This document shows, one piece after another, positions 1 to 8,318 of a stretch of DNA of 64,000 bases. The DNA is from JAACFF01 sp963701435. GTDB taxonomy: Bacteria > Chloroflexota > Anaerolineae > Promineifilales > Promineifilaceae. The stretch spans positions 806,001 to 870,000 of the forward strand of contig CAVPAL010000023.1 in assembly GCA_963701435.1 (NCBI GenBank), given 5' to 3'. The notes beneath the pieces were generated by a model. That model did no database searches. It was not told the DNA's origin and saw only the letters and a list, made by a program, of their open reading frames with translations. Position numbers and translations under genes: made by a program. Numbering within the stretch: the first letter of the stretch is position 1; each line of letters opens with the position of its first letter.

Positions 1-1226
1 ATCTTATACCAATTTGCTTTAAAGCGCACCATAAACCGGCCTGTAAGCGCTGTCCAGGCAGCAATTAGAATGCCTATACCGCCGCCTACCAGTGGGGCCT
101 GCCAGCCATAAACTGGCATACCCAGAGCGCCACAAAATAACCCAATAATGATGCACGCCAGCCCGATGATGAGTTTTAGCCGGTCAGCGTAGCCACGCTG
201 GCGAGGACGCGGCAGCCAATTTGGCTGCATGTTTTCGAGAAAAAGTATGGTGCGGTTGTGCTGTACAAGCATTTGGGCGAGCCAGGTGAGCCAGCGAATG
301 GTGTTGGCAGGAGAGTAAGTCTGGTTCCCTTCCCGATAGCGTACCATGCGTTCTACGTAAATATCAAACAGGCGTTTACGATTTGCATCACGGTCATGGG
401 TAACGGCCGTTAACTCCAGCGGCTGCTGTACATAGGCGAGGGTCATAATGCTCAACATGAGCGGCGTTTGGGCCAGCTCACGCAGCCCGGTATCGTTTTG
501 TAGGGCTGTTCGCAGTCCGGCAATTTGAGGTCCCTGGCTGTCCAGATAAAGATCAATTTGACTTTGGGTGAGCGGTTGAAGCACGATGGCTTCATTAAGC
601 TGTAAACGCGCCGCTAACTGTTGGTAATCCTGGCTGCGGGTTGTAATGAGCAGGTTTACACCGGGATGCTGGGCGCGAAGCTGGTTGATTGCTGCGACGC
701 AAGCGGCGCGTTGTTCCTGCTCAACCTCATCCAACCCATCCAACAGTAAAATCAATTGATTATGGGCAATCCAGGTAACGCCGAGTTCATGCGGTACTTC
801 ATAACCGCTGCTCAATTCATTGATCAGCCAGGTTTCTAACGTTTCTTGCGCGCTCCAATTGCCCAAACTGAAAACGACGGGAATCGGTTTCAGTTCATCT
901 TGTTCTGCCTGATGCAGCAGGTCGCTGACCAGATTAAGCAGCAGGGTTGTTTTGCCGCCGCCCGGCTCACCCAATACAAGCAGTTCGCCTTCAGCTTGAT
1001 TGAAAAGGTCGCTAATGGAGGCACCGGGCGGGACAGGGGTGTCATAAACGGCCGTTTGCCAGGCAGGTTGATTCGTCTTCTTGCTTACCGCTTCGGGGCG
1101 ATATGCGAGATTAATATCAATCAGCCGGGCGCCATGCAGCGACTCTTCCAGCACGCCGTGCAGCCAGTAGACCTTCACACGCTGGATCATGGCATAACGA
1201 TTATGGCGGTCAATAGCATCCATCAT
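1..1226 (-). CDS. NACHT-domain (STAND) NTPase with two membrane segments, 3' end outside window
   Basis: The gene is open at the left edge; about 408 residues are visible. Walker A GEPGGGKTT lies at about residues 86-94 and Walker B LLLDGLDE at about 160-167, followed by an ITTRS sensor-like strand, the arrangement of NACHT NTPases in the STAND class. The first 80 residues contain a WLHGVLEESLHG segment that I recall from Chloroflexota and actinobacterial NACHT proteins. Two hydrophobic segments follow at about 351-372 and 378-396, so the part beyond the edge is probably membrane-linked. ATG at 1226 or the adjacent ATG at 1223 is the start: an in-frame TAA lies eight codons upstream and a GAGGAC ribosome site precedes it. 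STAND NTPases act as signalling or defence switches; the effector or sensor domain lies outside the window, so the role is unknown. One ACGGCCGT lies in the gene. The methyltransferase to the right is divergent. Confidence 0.85.
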   Translation of the reverse strand, partial: MMDAIDRHNRYAMIQRVKVYWLHGVLEESLHGARLIDINLAYRPEAVSKKTNQPAWQTAVYDTPVPPGASISDLFNQAEGELLVLGEPGGGKTTLLLNLVSDLLHQAEQDELKPIPVVFSLGNWSAQETLETWLINELSSGYEVPHELGVTWIAHNQLILLLDGLDEVEQEQRAACVAAINQLRAQHPGVNLLITTRSQDYQQLAARLQLNEAIVLQPLTQSQIDLYLDSQGPQIAGLRTALQNDTGLRELAQTPLMLSIMTLAYVQQPLELTAVTHDRDANRKRLFDIYVERMVRYREGNQTYSPANTIRWLTWLAQMLVQHNRTILFLENMQPNWLPRPRQRGYADRLKLIIGLACIIIGLFCGALGMPVYGWQAPLVGGGIGILIAAWTALTGRFMVRFKANWYK

Positions 1227-1393
1227 GTCCTCGAGTTTAGCGGATGTTTATCAATTGAGACAATAGCCCAATTGCAAAATTCATGTTAAAAAGCGAACCT
1301 ATAGATAAAAATGAAGCTTAATATAGAAAAGTGGCAGTATTCTATGCGCAAGATTTGATCCGGCGCCATTTTTTGGCAAGGAGTTCGAAAAAT

Positions 1394-2266
1394 ATGATCC
1401 GGAATGAAAAAAGGTTTGAAGATTTTTTGTGGCGCTTGTATAGGCGGGCTGACCCACCAAAGCCATGGGTTGATGACGGCAATTTGCCCTGGAATAACCC
1501 GGATTTTTCGCGGCGCATGCTGCACGAACACCTGGATGAATCCCATGGAGCAGCCTCGCGGGTGACGACCGAACGGGAGGCGCAGCTTGCCTGGATGTGG
1601 GACAAACTCGCTTTAGCGCCAGCTCAACGCCTGTTGGATGTGACCTGCGGGCCGGGTTTATATGCGCTGGAACTGGCGCGGCGCGGCTGCCAGATAACCG
1701 GCGTTGATTTCGGCCCGGCTGCCATTGCCCATGCCCGCCAATTGGCGCACGCTGAAGGCGTGGCGGCGCAATGTGTATTTGTGGAACAGGATATACGTCA
1801 GATGGATTACAGCGGCGCCGGTTTTGATGCGGCGCTGTTTTTGTATGGCCAGCTTTCTGTTTTTCAGCGGGCGGAGACTCAGATGCTGTTGCAGAAAATT
1901 GCAAGTTCTTTGAAGCCGGGCGGACGTTTGTGTGTGGAGCTGTTGGATCAGGCAAAAATTGACAAAAAAAAGAGTTCCTGGTGGTTTACAGATGACAAAG
2001 GGTTGTGGGGCGAACGGCCGTTTCTGCATTTGGGTGAGCGCTTCTGGCTGGAAGAAGAAAATGTGAGCGTGGATCGTTTTTTTATAGTGGATTTGGAAAC
2101 GGCCGTGTCCCATGAAATCAACCTATGTGATCAAGCCTATGCCGCTGATGAAATGGTGCAGATTATGCAGCAGGCCGGATTTTCACAAGTAGATGTGTAT
2201 CCGGCCTGGGATGGCGTCGCGCTTTATGATGCGGCTGAATGGATTGTGTACGTGGCTCGTAAATAG
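1394..2266 (+). CDS. Class I SAM-dependent methyltransferase
   Basis: A 290-residue protein with a Rossmann methyltransferase core. Motif I is LLDVTCGPGLYALELA at about residues 78-93, followed by an acidic strand end GVDFGPAAIAHAR and a post-motif LKPGGRLCVEL. The reading frame is open upstream to a GTG at 1331, but AAGGAG at 1378-1383 stands ten bases before the ATG at 1394, so I take that start. The N-terminal region is rich in aromatic and basic residues (RRADPPKPW). The C-terminal third resembles the beta-sandwich extension of Methyltransf_11/25 proteins that modify small molecules, but nothing visible indicates the substrate. The gene is divergent from the NACHT gene and followed after 83 bases by the lipoprotein. 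Two ACGGCCGT copies lie near the 3' end. Confidence 0.8.
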   Translation: MIRNEKRFEDFLWRLYRRADPPKPWVDDGNLPWNNPDFSRRMLHEHLDESHGAASRVTTEREAQLAWMWDKLALAPAQRLLDVTCGPGLYALELARRGCQITGVDFGPAAIAHARQLAHAEGVAAQCVFVEQDIRQMDYSGAGFDAALFLYGQLSVFQRAETQMLLQKIASSLKPGGRLCVELLDQAKIDKKKSSWWFTDDKGLWGERPFLHLGERFWLEEENVSVDRFFIVDLETAVSHEINLCDQAYAADEMVQIMQQAGFSQVDVYPAWDGVALYDAAEWIVYVARK

Positions 2267-2349
2267 GATCAGGAATATTTTCTTGCGGGCTGGTTCATGG
2301 GGTACAATAGTTTCTAAATTTTGACAGGAGCAGTTCAGGATAAAGAAAA

Positions 2350-4197
2350 ATGAAGACAAAAAATTTTGTTTTAGTGTTGATATTAATTGGGTTGGGCTTA
2401 CTGGCTGCATGTTCCCAACCAGAAGAACCTGCGCCTACGCCCGCAACGCCGCCGGAAGAACCCACCGCGGCGCCGGAAGAGCCGGGTGAGGGCGGTGAAC
2501 AACTTCCGCAAGAGGGGAGTGATCAAACATGGGCCAATATTCAGGCGGCCGGCAAACTGGTTGCCGGAACATCGGCCGATTACCCGCCCTTTGCCTATTA
2601 CACCACCAATTTCCAGCTAGACGGTTATGACGTTGCGCTAATTCAAGCAGTTGGCGAGGAATTAGGTGTAGAAGTAGAGATTAAGGACATCGCTTTTGAC
2701 GGTCTTGATGAAGCACTGCAGCTGGGCCAAATTGACGTCGCCATCGCTGCGCTTTCGGTGACGCCGGAACGGGAGGGAGTCGTTGATTTCAGCAACATAT
2801 ATTATGTGGGCGAAGATGGTCTTTTGGCTCAAAATGCTGATGTGTCAATAACAGATGTAGGAGACCTGGCCGGTAAGCGAATTGGCGTTCAAAATAAATC
2901 CGTTTATCAGGATTGGGTACAGGATGAACTGGTTGACACCGGTTTAATTCCGGAACGCAACTTGCATGCTTATGGCCAAATTGAACAGGCCATTGCAGAT
3001 ATGCAGTTAGGACGCATCGATCTGGTCATGCTGGATTTGAAACCGGCTGAGGTTGCTGTCCAGGCAATGGATGTTGAACTGGTCGCACAGGGGTTAAATC
3101 GACAACGGTTTGCGATTGCCCATCCGCAAGGCGAGCCCAGCTTGCAGCAGGCGATCAATGATGCGCTCATTGCATTGCAAAATAAGGGAGTTCTGGCCGA
3201 TCTGGCCCGGCAGTATCTTGATCTGGATGAACTGCTGCCGATTGAACCCCAGCCGCCGGTTGATGGCGTCGAGCCGCCGATTGAAGCGTGTGTGGATGGT
3301 ATGGCTTTCATTGAAGATATCAACCTGGATGATAACAACATGCAAAATCCGCCATCAATGCTGCCGGGACAATCTTTCCGTAAGGGATGGCGGGTGCAAA
3401 ATATTGGCACCTGCACCTGGAACAGCTCCTATGCGCTCATGTATGTCGGCGGCAATGTTTCGGCTGCGCGCATGGGTGGGTCTTCGGAACCGGTTGTCGG
3501 CGAAGTTAAACCGGGTGCAACCTATGACTTTTATGTGGACCTGGTTGCGCCGACGACGCCTGGAACATATCAAGGTTTTTGGAGTATGCGCAATGGAGAG
3601 GGTGATTTGTTTGGACAGCGAATTTGGGTAGGCATTACGGTTCCCGGCGCGCAGCCTACGCCGGTACCCACTGTAACGCCGTCGCCAAACATTACCTTTA
3701 CGGTAAATCAAACCAATATCCAGCAGGGCGAATGTGTCACTTTCTCCTGGGACGTTCAGAATATTCAAGCGGTCTGGTTCTACCCGGACGGCCAGGATTA
3801 CAGCAAATATCCTGTTGAGGGTCAGGGCAGCAGCACGCAGTGTCCTGCACAGACAACGACCTATAATTTGCGGGTTCTGAAAACGGACGGTACGACTGAA
3901 ATCCGTCAGATTACTATTGTTGTTGAGCCGTCGAATCAATCTCCCAAGATTACGCGTTTTAATGTTTCGCCTTCACAAATTCAGGTTGGGCAGTGTGTTC
4001 AAGTTTCCTGGGAAGTTGAAGGCAATGTAAGTAATATCACGATTATGCGCAATGGCATTATTTTGTGGGCCGGCGCTCCGGTGAAGGGGTCGCTGCAGGA
4101 CTGCCCCCCCGATGCCGGTTTTGCGGCCTATGTGATTGAAGCGACAGGTCAGGGCGGATCTGACAGGCTGCAAACGAATGTGAGCGTGCTGCAATAA
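2350..4197 (+). CDS. Amino-acid-type solute-binding lipoprotein fused to an NBR1-like Ig domain and two further Ig-like domains
   Basis: A 615-residue secreted lipoprotein. The signal peptide ends in the lipobox LAAC with Cys21 as the lipidated residue. A Pro/Glu-rich linker leads into a family 3 (SBP_bac_3) periplasmic binding domain at about 65-295, recognisable by GTSADYPPFAYY near its start and LDGYDVALIQAVGEELG. A tryptophan-rich domain follows at about 315-430 (FRKGWRVQNIGTCTW ... TPGTYQGFWSMRN). This matches the NBR1-type Ig-like domain, which is common in Chloroflexota extracellular proteins. Two shorter Ig-like domains, each with a CVxFSWxV or CVQVSWEV strand, complete the protein. 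No ABC permease or ATPase gene is nearby, so it may sense or scavenge at the surface rather than feed a dedicated transporter; that is inference. Confidence 0.85.
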   Translation: MKTKNFVLVLILIGLGLLAACSQPEEPAPTPATPPEEPTAAPEEPGEGGEQLPQEGSDQTWANIQAAGKLVAGTSADYPPFAYYTTNFQLDGYDVALIQAVGEELGVEVEIKDIAFDGLDEALQLGQIDVAIAALSVTPEREGVVDFSNIYYVGEDGLLAQNADVSITDVGDLAGKRIGVQNKSVYQDWVQDELVDTGLIPERNLHAYGQIEQAIADMQLGRIDLVMLDLKPAEVAVQAMDVELVAQGLNRQRFAIAHPQGEPSLQQAINDALIALQNKGVLADLARQYLDLDELLPIEPQPPVDGVEPPIEACVDGMAFIEDINLDDNNMQNPPSMLPGQSFRKGWRVQNIGTCTWNSSYALMYVGGNVSAARMGGSSEPVVGEVKPGATYDFYVDLVAPTTPGTYQGFWSMRNGEGDLFGQRIWVGITVPGAQPTPVPTVTPSPNITFTVNQTNIQQGECVTFSWDVQNIQAVWFYPDGQDYSKYPVEGQGSSTQCPAQTTTYNLRVLKTDGTTEIRQITIVVEPSNQSPKITRFNVSPSQIQVGQCVQVSWEVEGNVSNITIMRNGIILWAGAPVKGSLQDCPPDAGFAAYVIEATGQGGSDRLQTNVSVLQ

Positions 4198-4256
4198 CAA
4201 ATTTTACGCTTTTGGGGCACAAAATCTGTCCAAAAGGCGCTGATTTTTAACTTGAC

Positions 4257-4293
4257 ACGGCCGTTTCCTGCTGTCTTGGGAGGAAACGGCCGT
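4257..4293. repeat. Perfect 13-bp inverted repeat built from two ACGGCCGT motifs
   Basis: Arms ACGGCCGTTTCCT (4257-4269) and AGGAAACGGCCGT (4281-4293) are perfect complements around an 11-base loop. There is no T-run on either side, so it does not look like a standard intrinsic terminator. It lies between the lipoprotein stop and the radical SAM gene start. Confidence 0.8.
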
Positions 4294-4320
4294 TGCCTGT
4301 GTGCATGAACGGAACAACTT

Positions 4321-6276
4321 ATGCAGTATACACCTGAAAAAATTGACGAAACTTTAGAGCGCATCCTGCCCCGCGTGGCAAAGCCGGGGCGTTATACCGG
4401 TGGTGAATACAATCAGGTTGTCAAAGATTGGACGGCCGTTGACTTCAAAGTTGCGCTCGCCTTTCCCGACATCTACGACCTGGGCATGTCCAACCTGGGG
4501 CTGATGATTCTATACGACATCATCAATAAACATCGCAATTTGCTGGCAGAGCGCGTTTTTTGCCCCTGGGTCGACATGGAAGCCATTCTGCGTGAGCGCC
4601 AAATACCGCTGTTTTCACTGGAAACGCGCCACACAATCCGCGACTTTGATATGTTAGGCATCAGTCTGCCGTATGAACAGCTTTTCACCAACGCGCTCAA
4701 CCTGCTCGATCTGGCCGGCATGCCCGTACGCAGTGAGGATCGCGACGCTTCATTTCCGTTGGTCGTCGCCGGCGGCCATGCCTGCTACAACCCGGAACCC
4801 ATGGCGCCTTTTATCGATGTCTTTGTGATTGGCGAGGGTGAAGAAGCGATTCTCAAAATCATTGGCGTTATGCGCGCCGCGCGGGACCTGGATCGTGAAA
4901 CCCAACTGCGCTACATTGCTCAAATTGAAGGCTGTTATGTACCGCGCTTTTACGATGTGGCCTATCATGAAGATGGCACAGTCCAGGCGATTACCGCCAC
5001 GATGCCGGAAGCGCCGGCAAAAGTACTGAAAACGATTGTGCCGGTGATGCCGCCGCCCGTAACAGACTTCATTATTCCGTTCATCGAAACCGTCCACAAT
5101 CGCGCGCCCATCGAAATTATGCGCGGCTGCACGCGCGGCTGTCGCTTTTGCCACGCGGGTATGGTCACGCGCCCGGTGCGCGAACGCCCGGTGGAAGAAG
5201 TGCTGGATGCGATGGAAAAAATCCTGGAAAGCACCGGTTATGAAGAAATTGCGCTGCTTTCACTCTCATCCAGCGATTACACCCATGTGCTGGAACTGAC
5301 TGAAAAAATCGGCCAACAATTTGGACATCTAGGCCTGAACATTTCGCTGCCATCACTGCGCATCGAAAGCGTTTCAACCCAGTTGATGGACAATTTGGGC
5401 GACAGCAAACGGGGCGGCTTCACGTTGGCGCCGGAAGCGGCGACGGAAAAGATGCGCAATATTATCAATAAATATGTGCCCCATGAAGAACTGCTGGAAA
5501 CAGCGCGTGAAATTTACCGGCGCAACTGGCGCACGATCAAGCTGTATTTCATGATTGGCCATCCACTGGAAACGATGGAGGATGTGGAGGCGATTATTGA
5601 TCTCTCGAAGCAGGTTCTGGCGGAAGGACGCAAGTTTCATGGCAACAAGGCCAGCGTAAATGTAGGCGTCAGCACGTTTATTCCCAAGCCGCACACGCCT
5701 TTCCAATGGGAACCAATGGATACACTGGAGAATGTGCAGGACAAGCTGAGTCTATTGCGGCGAGAGGTGCGCGGGGGCGGGCTGCGGCTGCGCTGGAATG
5801 ATCCCGAAGAATCGCTGTTTGAGGGTTTTCTTTCGCGCGGCGACCGGCGTATGGCCGCAGTGGTGGAAAAGGCGTGGCGCGGCGGCGCGAAGTTTGACGC
5901 CTGGGCAGATCGTTTTAACGAGGCAGCCTGGCAATCCGCACTGACTGATGAGGGTTTAGACCCTGCCTTTTATACGCATCGCAAGCGGCGCATTGACGAA
6001 GTGTTTCCCTGGGAGCATATTGATGTGGCGGTAACAAAGAAGTTTCTAACGCAGGATTATTTGATGAGCCAGCAGCAGGAAACGCGCATCGACTGCCGCA
6101 ACCAATGTTTTGCCTGTGGTATTTTGCCTAAGCTGAAGGATTTGCGCCGTGAAACATCGCCTGACGCGTGGGAATGCCCGTCTGTGAAGAAACGGCCGTC
6201 TCACAAATCCGTATCCGCGCCTGCTTTAATGGTCGATAGCATCCCACTTCCAGTTGTCCCGGTTGAGGTTGTGTAA
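4321..6276 (+). CDS. B12-binding-like radical SAM protein, TIGR03960-type
   Basis: A 651-residue protein with an N-terminal cobalamin-binding-like alpha/beta region (about 30-180, including LGISLPYEQLF and VAGGHACYNPEP). A radical SAM core follows, with CxxxCxxC as C270, C274 and C277 in RGCTRGCRFCHAG. FTLAPEAATEKMRNIINK is typical of the TIGR03960 subfamily, in which a DUF2344 protein usually lies next door or is fused; neither is seen here. The C-terminal part has a second cysteine group (DCRNQCFACGILP). The substrate of this subfamily is not established. Relatives in many anaerobes and Chloroflexota are often linked to ribosome-maturation or tRNA-related loci, so any role is inference. ATG 4321 gives a start matching the usual family N terminus. 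The asparaginase-like gene follows after 21 bases, suggesting co-transcription. Confidence 0.85.
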   Translation: MQYTPEKIDETLERILPRVAKPGRYTGGEYNQVVKDWTAVDFKVALAFPDIYDLGMSNLGLMILYDIINKHRNLLAERVFCPWVDMEAILRERQIPLFSLETRHTIRDFDMLGISLPYEQLFTNALNLLDLAGMPVRSEDRDASFPLVVAGGHACYNPEPMAPFIDVFVIGEGEEAILKIIGVMRAARDLDRETQLRYIAQIEGCYVPRFYDVAYHEDGTVQAITATMPEAPAKVLKTIVPVMPPPVTDFIIPFIETVHNRAPIEIMRGCTRGCRFCHAGMVTRPVRERPVEEVLDAMEKILESTGYEEIALLSLSSSDYTHVLELTEKIGQQFGHLGLNISLPSLRIESVSTQLMDNLGDSKRGGFTLAPEAATEKMRNIINKYVPHEELLETAREIYRRNWRTIKLYFMIGHPLETMEDVEAIIDLSKQVLAEGRKFHGNKASVNVGVSTFIPKPHTPFQWEPMDTLENVQDKLSLLRREVRGGGLRLRWNDPEESLFEGFLSRGDRRMAAVVEKAWRGGAKFDAWADRFNEAAWQSALTDEGLDPAFYTHRKRRIDEVFPWEHIDVAVTKKFLTQDYLMSQQQETRIDCRNQCFACGILPKLKDLRRETSPDAWECPSVKKRPSHKSVSAPALMVDSIPLPVVPVEVV

Positions 6277-6297
6277 GGAGTCACTGCGAGATCGCCC

Positions 6298-6795
6298 ATG
6301 AGTATTCGAATTATTATCACCGGGGGAACCTTTGACAAACGATATGACGAAATTGAAGGACAATTGACCTTTAAAAAGAGTCATTTACCCCAAATTTTGC
6401 GCCAGGCGCGCGTGACGGTGCCGGTAGCGCTGGAAAGGAATCAACTGATCGACAGCCTGTATATGACCGACGATGACCGACGGCGTATTCTGGAAGCGTG
6501 CCACAAGGCTGGTGAACGGCAAATTGTGATCATCCACGGCACCGACACGATGGTTGAAACGGCGCGCCTGCTGGGTGAGGCGCAGCTTGACCAGACAATT
6601 GTGTTAACGGGGGCGATGGTGCCTTATCGCGTTTTTGACTCAGATGCGCTGTTTAATCTTGGATTTAGTTTGGGCGTCGTGCAGCTTTTGCCGGCTGGCG
6701 TCTATGTTGCCATGAACGGCCGTTTCTTTCCTTACGAAAAAGTTCACAAAAACCGCCAAAAAGGCATCTTTGAGGTTGACGATCCGTTAGCATAA
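6298..6795 (+). CDS. Single-domain asparaginase-like protein
   Basis: A 165-residue protein equivalent to only the N-terminal domain of L-asparaginase I/II (usually about 330 residues). The two conserved threonine motifs are present: TGGTFDK at residues 8-14 and HGTDTMV around residue 81. It ends naturally with TAA after IFEVDDPLA, and no remnant of a C-terminal domain follows. Short stand-alone asparaginase-fold proteins are known in several phyla, but their substrate is not settled, and activity on asparagine would need the missing domain or a different assembly. The nearest Shine-Dalgarno-like AAGGAG overlaps the upstream stop codon and is about 17 bases from the ATG, longer than usual. 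Confidence 0.8.
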   Translation: MSIRIIITGGTFDKRYDEIEGQLTFKKSHLPQILRQARVTVPVALERNQLIDSLYMTDDDRRRILEACHKAGERQIVIIHGTDTMVETARLLGEAQLDQTIVLTGAMVPYRVFDSDALFNLGFSLGVVQLLPAGVYVAMNGRFFPYEKVHKNRQKGIFEVDDPLA

Positions 6796-6806
6796 ATCAA
6801 AAATCT

Positions 6807-7757
6807 TTACTCTGAAATTCTCAACGTTCCCCATGTTGTCGGGTCCCTGAATTGGCGCGTGGCCACATGGGATTTCATGACTTCCTGTACGGCCGTTCCC
6901 GGTTTGTCGTTATCATTTACATTCAGCGCTGCGCCAATTACAAGACCGGCGGCAGGGGTCATGTTGATATTTGACCAGGGAATTGCTGCTTCCAAGGTAT
7001 AACCGCTGTCGGTCGGACGCGCCATCAGGCTGATATTGTGGCCGGGCGCATCAACCATCTGGTTGTCATTTGTGCCTTGAAACCGAAAAGCGGAAGGCGG
7101 CACGGCCAAAAAATCACCCGGTGAAAGATCGATTTGAAAATCATCAGGACTCACCTGCGGCCCAAAATCACCCTCACGATTGGTGTCGAGCTGTAAACTG
7201 AGGCTGTCCCCTTTGAAAATGGTGTTACCGGTTTGGGTTTGCACGTGCGCATCGTCGCTCACCGTAGCGGCCACGTATAAATTGTCCGCGTCCCAGCCCA
7301 GCCACCATTCTGCTGCTGCCGAGTCATTGTCATCCAGCCCAGGTATTGAATAAACAACGTAGGGTGAGGTGACGCTGGGAAAACCTTCCCATTCAGTAAG
7401 AAACCCATCGATTTGTGGGGCAGATGTTTGAGGCAGGGCAATCACGCTGCTGGTTTCATCGACAGCGCCCGGCAGCGTTACCGTAGGCGCAATGGAAAAT
7501 GGGGTGGATGATTCGGAAAAATTGGGATCGGCCGTTGCTGTGCCATCCAGCGGCGCCGGGGTCGGCAATATCACGCCGGACCCACCGTTTAGCCACGCGT
7601 CCACCCGCTGCCAGGCATACCACCCGCCGGCCGCGCACAAAATGATCAGCGCCAGGAGCAGCAGCAAACCGATCCATAAACCCCAGCGCGGACGGCGCGG
7701 TGGTTTCGGTTCCAGACCTTGCCAGGCGGCATCCCAATTATCTGGTTCGTAACTCAT
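6807..7757 (-). CDS. Membrane-anchored protein with CBM9-like domain
   Basis: A 316-residue protein with a short cytoplasmic, proline-rich N terminus and one membrane helix at about 25-48 (LWIGLLLLLALIILC). A low-complexity linker leads to an extracytoplasmic domain at about 110-315. Strands IDGFLTEWEGFP, WLGWDADNLYVAATV and GDSLSLQLDTN are the signature of the carbohydrate-binding-module-9-like fold. This points to binding of a glycan or other ligand outside the cell, with no enzyme domain attached. The ATG has AAAGGA eight bases upstream. It is convergent with the asparaginase-like gene and divergent from the small membrane protein at 7853. Confidence 0.8.
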   Translation of the reverse strand: MSYEPDNWDAAWQGLEPKPPRRPRWGLWIGLLLLLALIILCAAGGWYAWQRVDAWLNGGSGVILPTPAPLDGTATADPNFSESSTPFSIAPTVTLPGAVDETSSVIALPQTSAPQIDGFLTEWEGFPSVTSPYVVYSIPGLDDNDSAAAEWWLGWDADNLYVAATVSDDAHVQTQTGNTIFKGDSLSLQLDTNREGDFGPQVSPDDFQIDLSPGDFLAVPPSAFRFQGTNDNQMVDAPGHNISLMARPTDSGYTLEAAIPWSNINMTPAAGLVIGAALNVNDNDKPGTAVQEVMKSHVATRQFRDPTTWGTLRISE

Positions 7758-7814
7758 AAACTAATTCCTTTTGCGGCGCACGGCAGACACATTTGACGTA
7801 TTTTTCTCATGTGC

Positions 7815-7844
7815 TTGCCCAACCTGCCAGTTGCCCTCTATAAT
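7815..7844 (+). promoter_or_regulatory. Sigma-70-like promoter with leaderless start
   Basis: TTGCCC (7815-7820) and TATAAT (7839-7844) are separated by 18 bases. The ATG of the next gene begins nine bases after the -10 box, so the predicted transcript has almost no 5' leader. Confidence 0.6.
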
Positions 7845-7852
7845 TCCCGTTA

Positions 7853-8275
7853 ATGATCAATTCGTCCAGGTCAAAAAGGCCGCGTTCCGTAACTATCACA
7901 ATAATCGGTGTTTTTCTCTTTGGAACGTGGAATGTCGGACGAGCCATCGCACTGTTTCAGCAAAGTGATTATCTGTTTGACCTGGGAATTATACCAAATC
8001 CACGCTTGCAAATGTTTATTGCAATGGGTTGGGCGGTTTTGTTTTTGGGTCTCATGGCGGCGTTGTGGCAGAAACGGCCGTTTACCCGTTGGGCGACGCC
8101 CGTAATTTTTACCGCTTATGGACTCTTTGATATCATCTGGCAAGCCTTATTTGTGAAAATCTCCATTGGATCTTCAACCTGGCTAAGCAGCATTCTCTTT
8201 TATCCAGGCTTAATTATTTTTAGTGTATGGGCTTTGAATCGCCCGGCAGCCAAACTTTATTTTGAGGAGGGCTAA
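7853..8275 (+). CDS. Small four-helix membrane protein, unknown function
   Basis: A 140-residue hydrophobic protein with about four predicted membrane segments (near 15-35, 55-75, 85-105 and 110-130) and a basic N terminus (SSRSKRPRSV). I do not recognise a family. No ribosome-binding site precedes the ATG; a strong -10 box lies nine bases upstream, which suggests leaderless translation. A TTTGAGGAGGGC stretch closes the gene, and the carboxylase operon begins 43 bases downstream. One ACGGCCGT lies in the coding region. Confidence 0.65.
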   Translation: MINSSRSKRPRSVTITIIGVFLFGTWNVGRAIALFQQSDYLFDLGIIPNPRLQMFIAMGWAVLFLGLMAALWQKRPFTRWATPVIFTAYGLFDIIWQALFVKISIGSSTWLSSILFYPGLIIFSVWALNRPAAKLYFEEG

Positions 8276-8318
8276 GACACCGGCCTTTGAACAGGTCCGG
8301 TAGATTGCATCAACCAGT

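Noticed and set aside
1299..1955. Long open frame antisense to the methyltransferase
   Set aside because: Low-complexity Pro/Arg-rich translation with no domain, opposite a clear Rossmann enzyme; it is a shadow of that gene.
4257..4293. Rho-independent terminator
   Set aside because: Strong stem but no T-run on either side.
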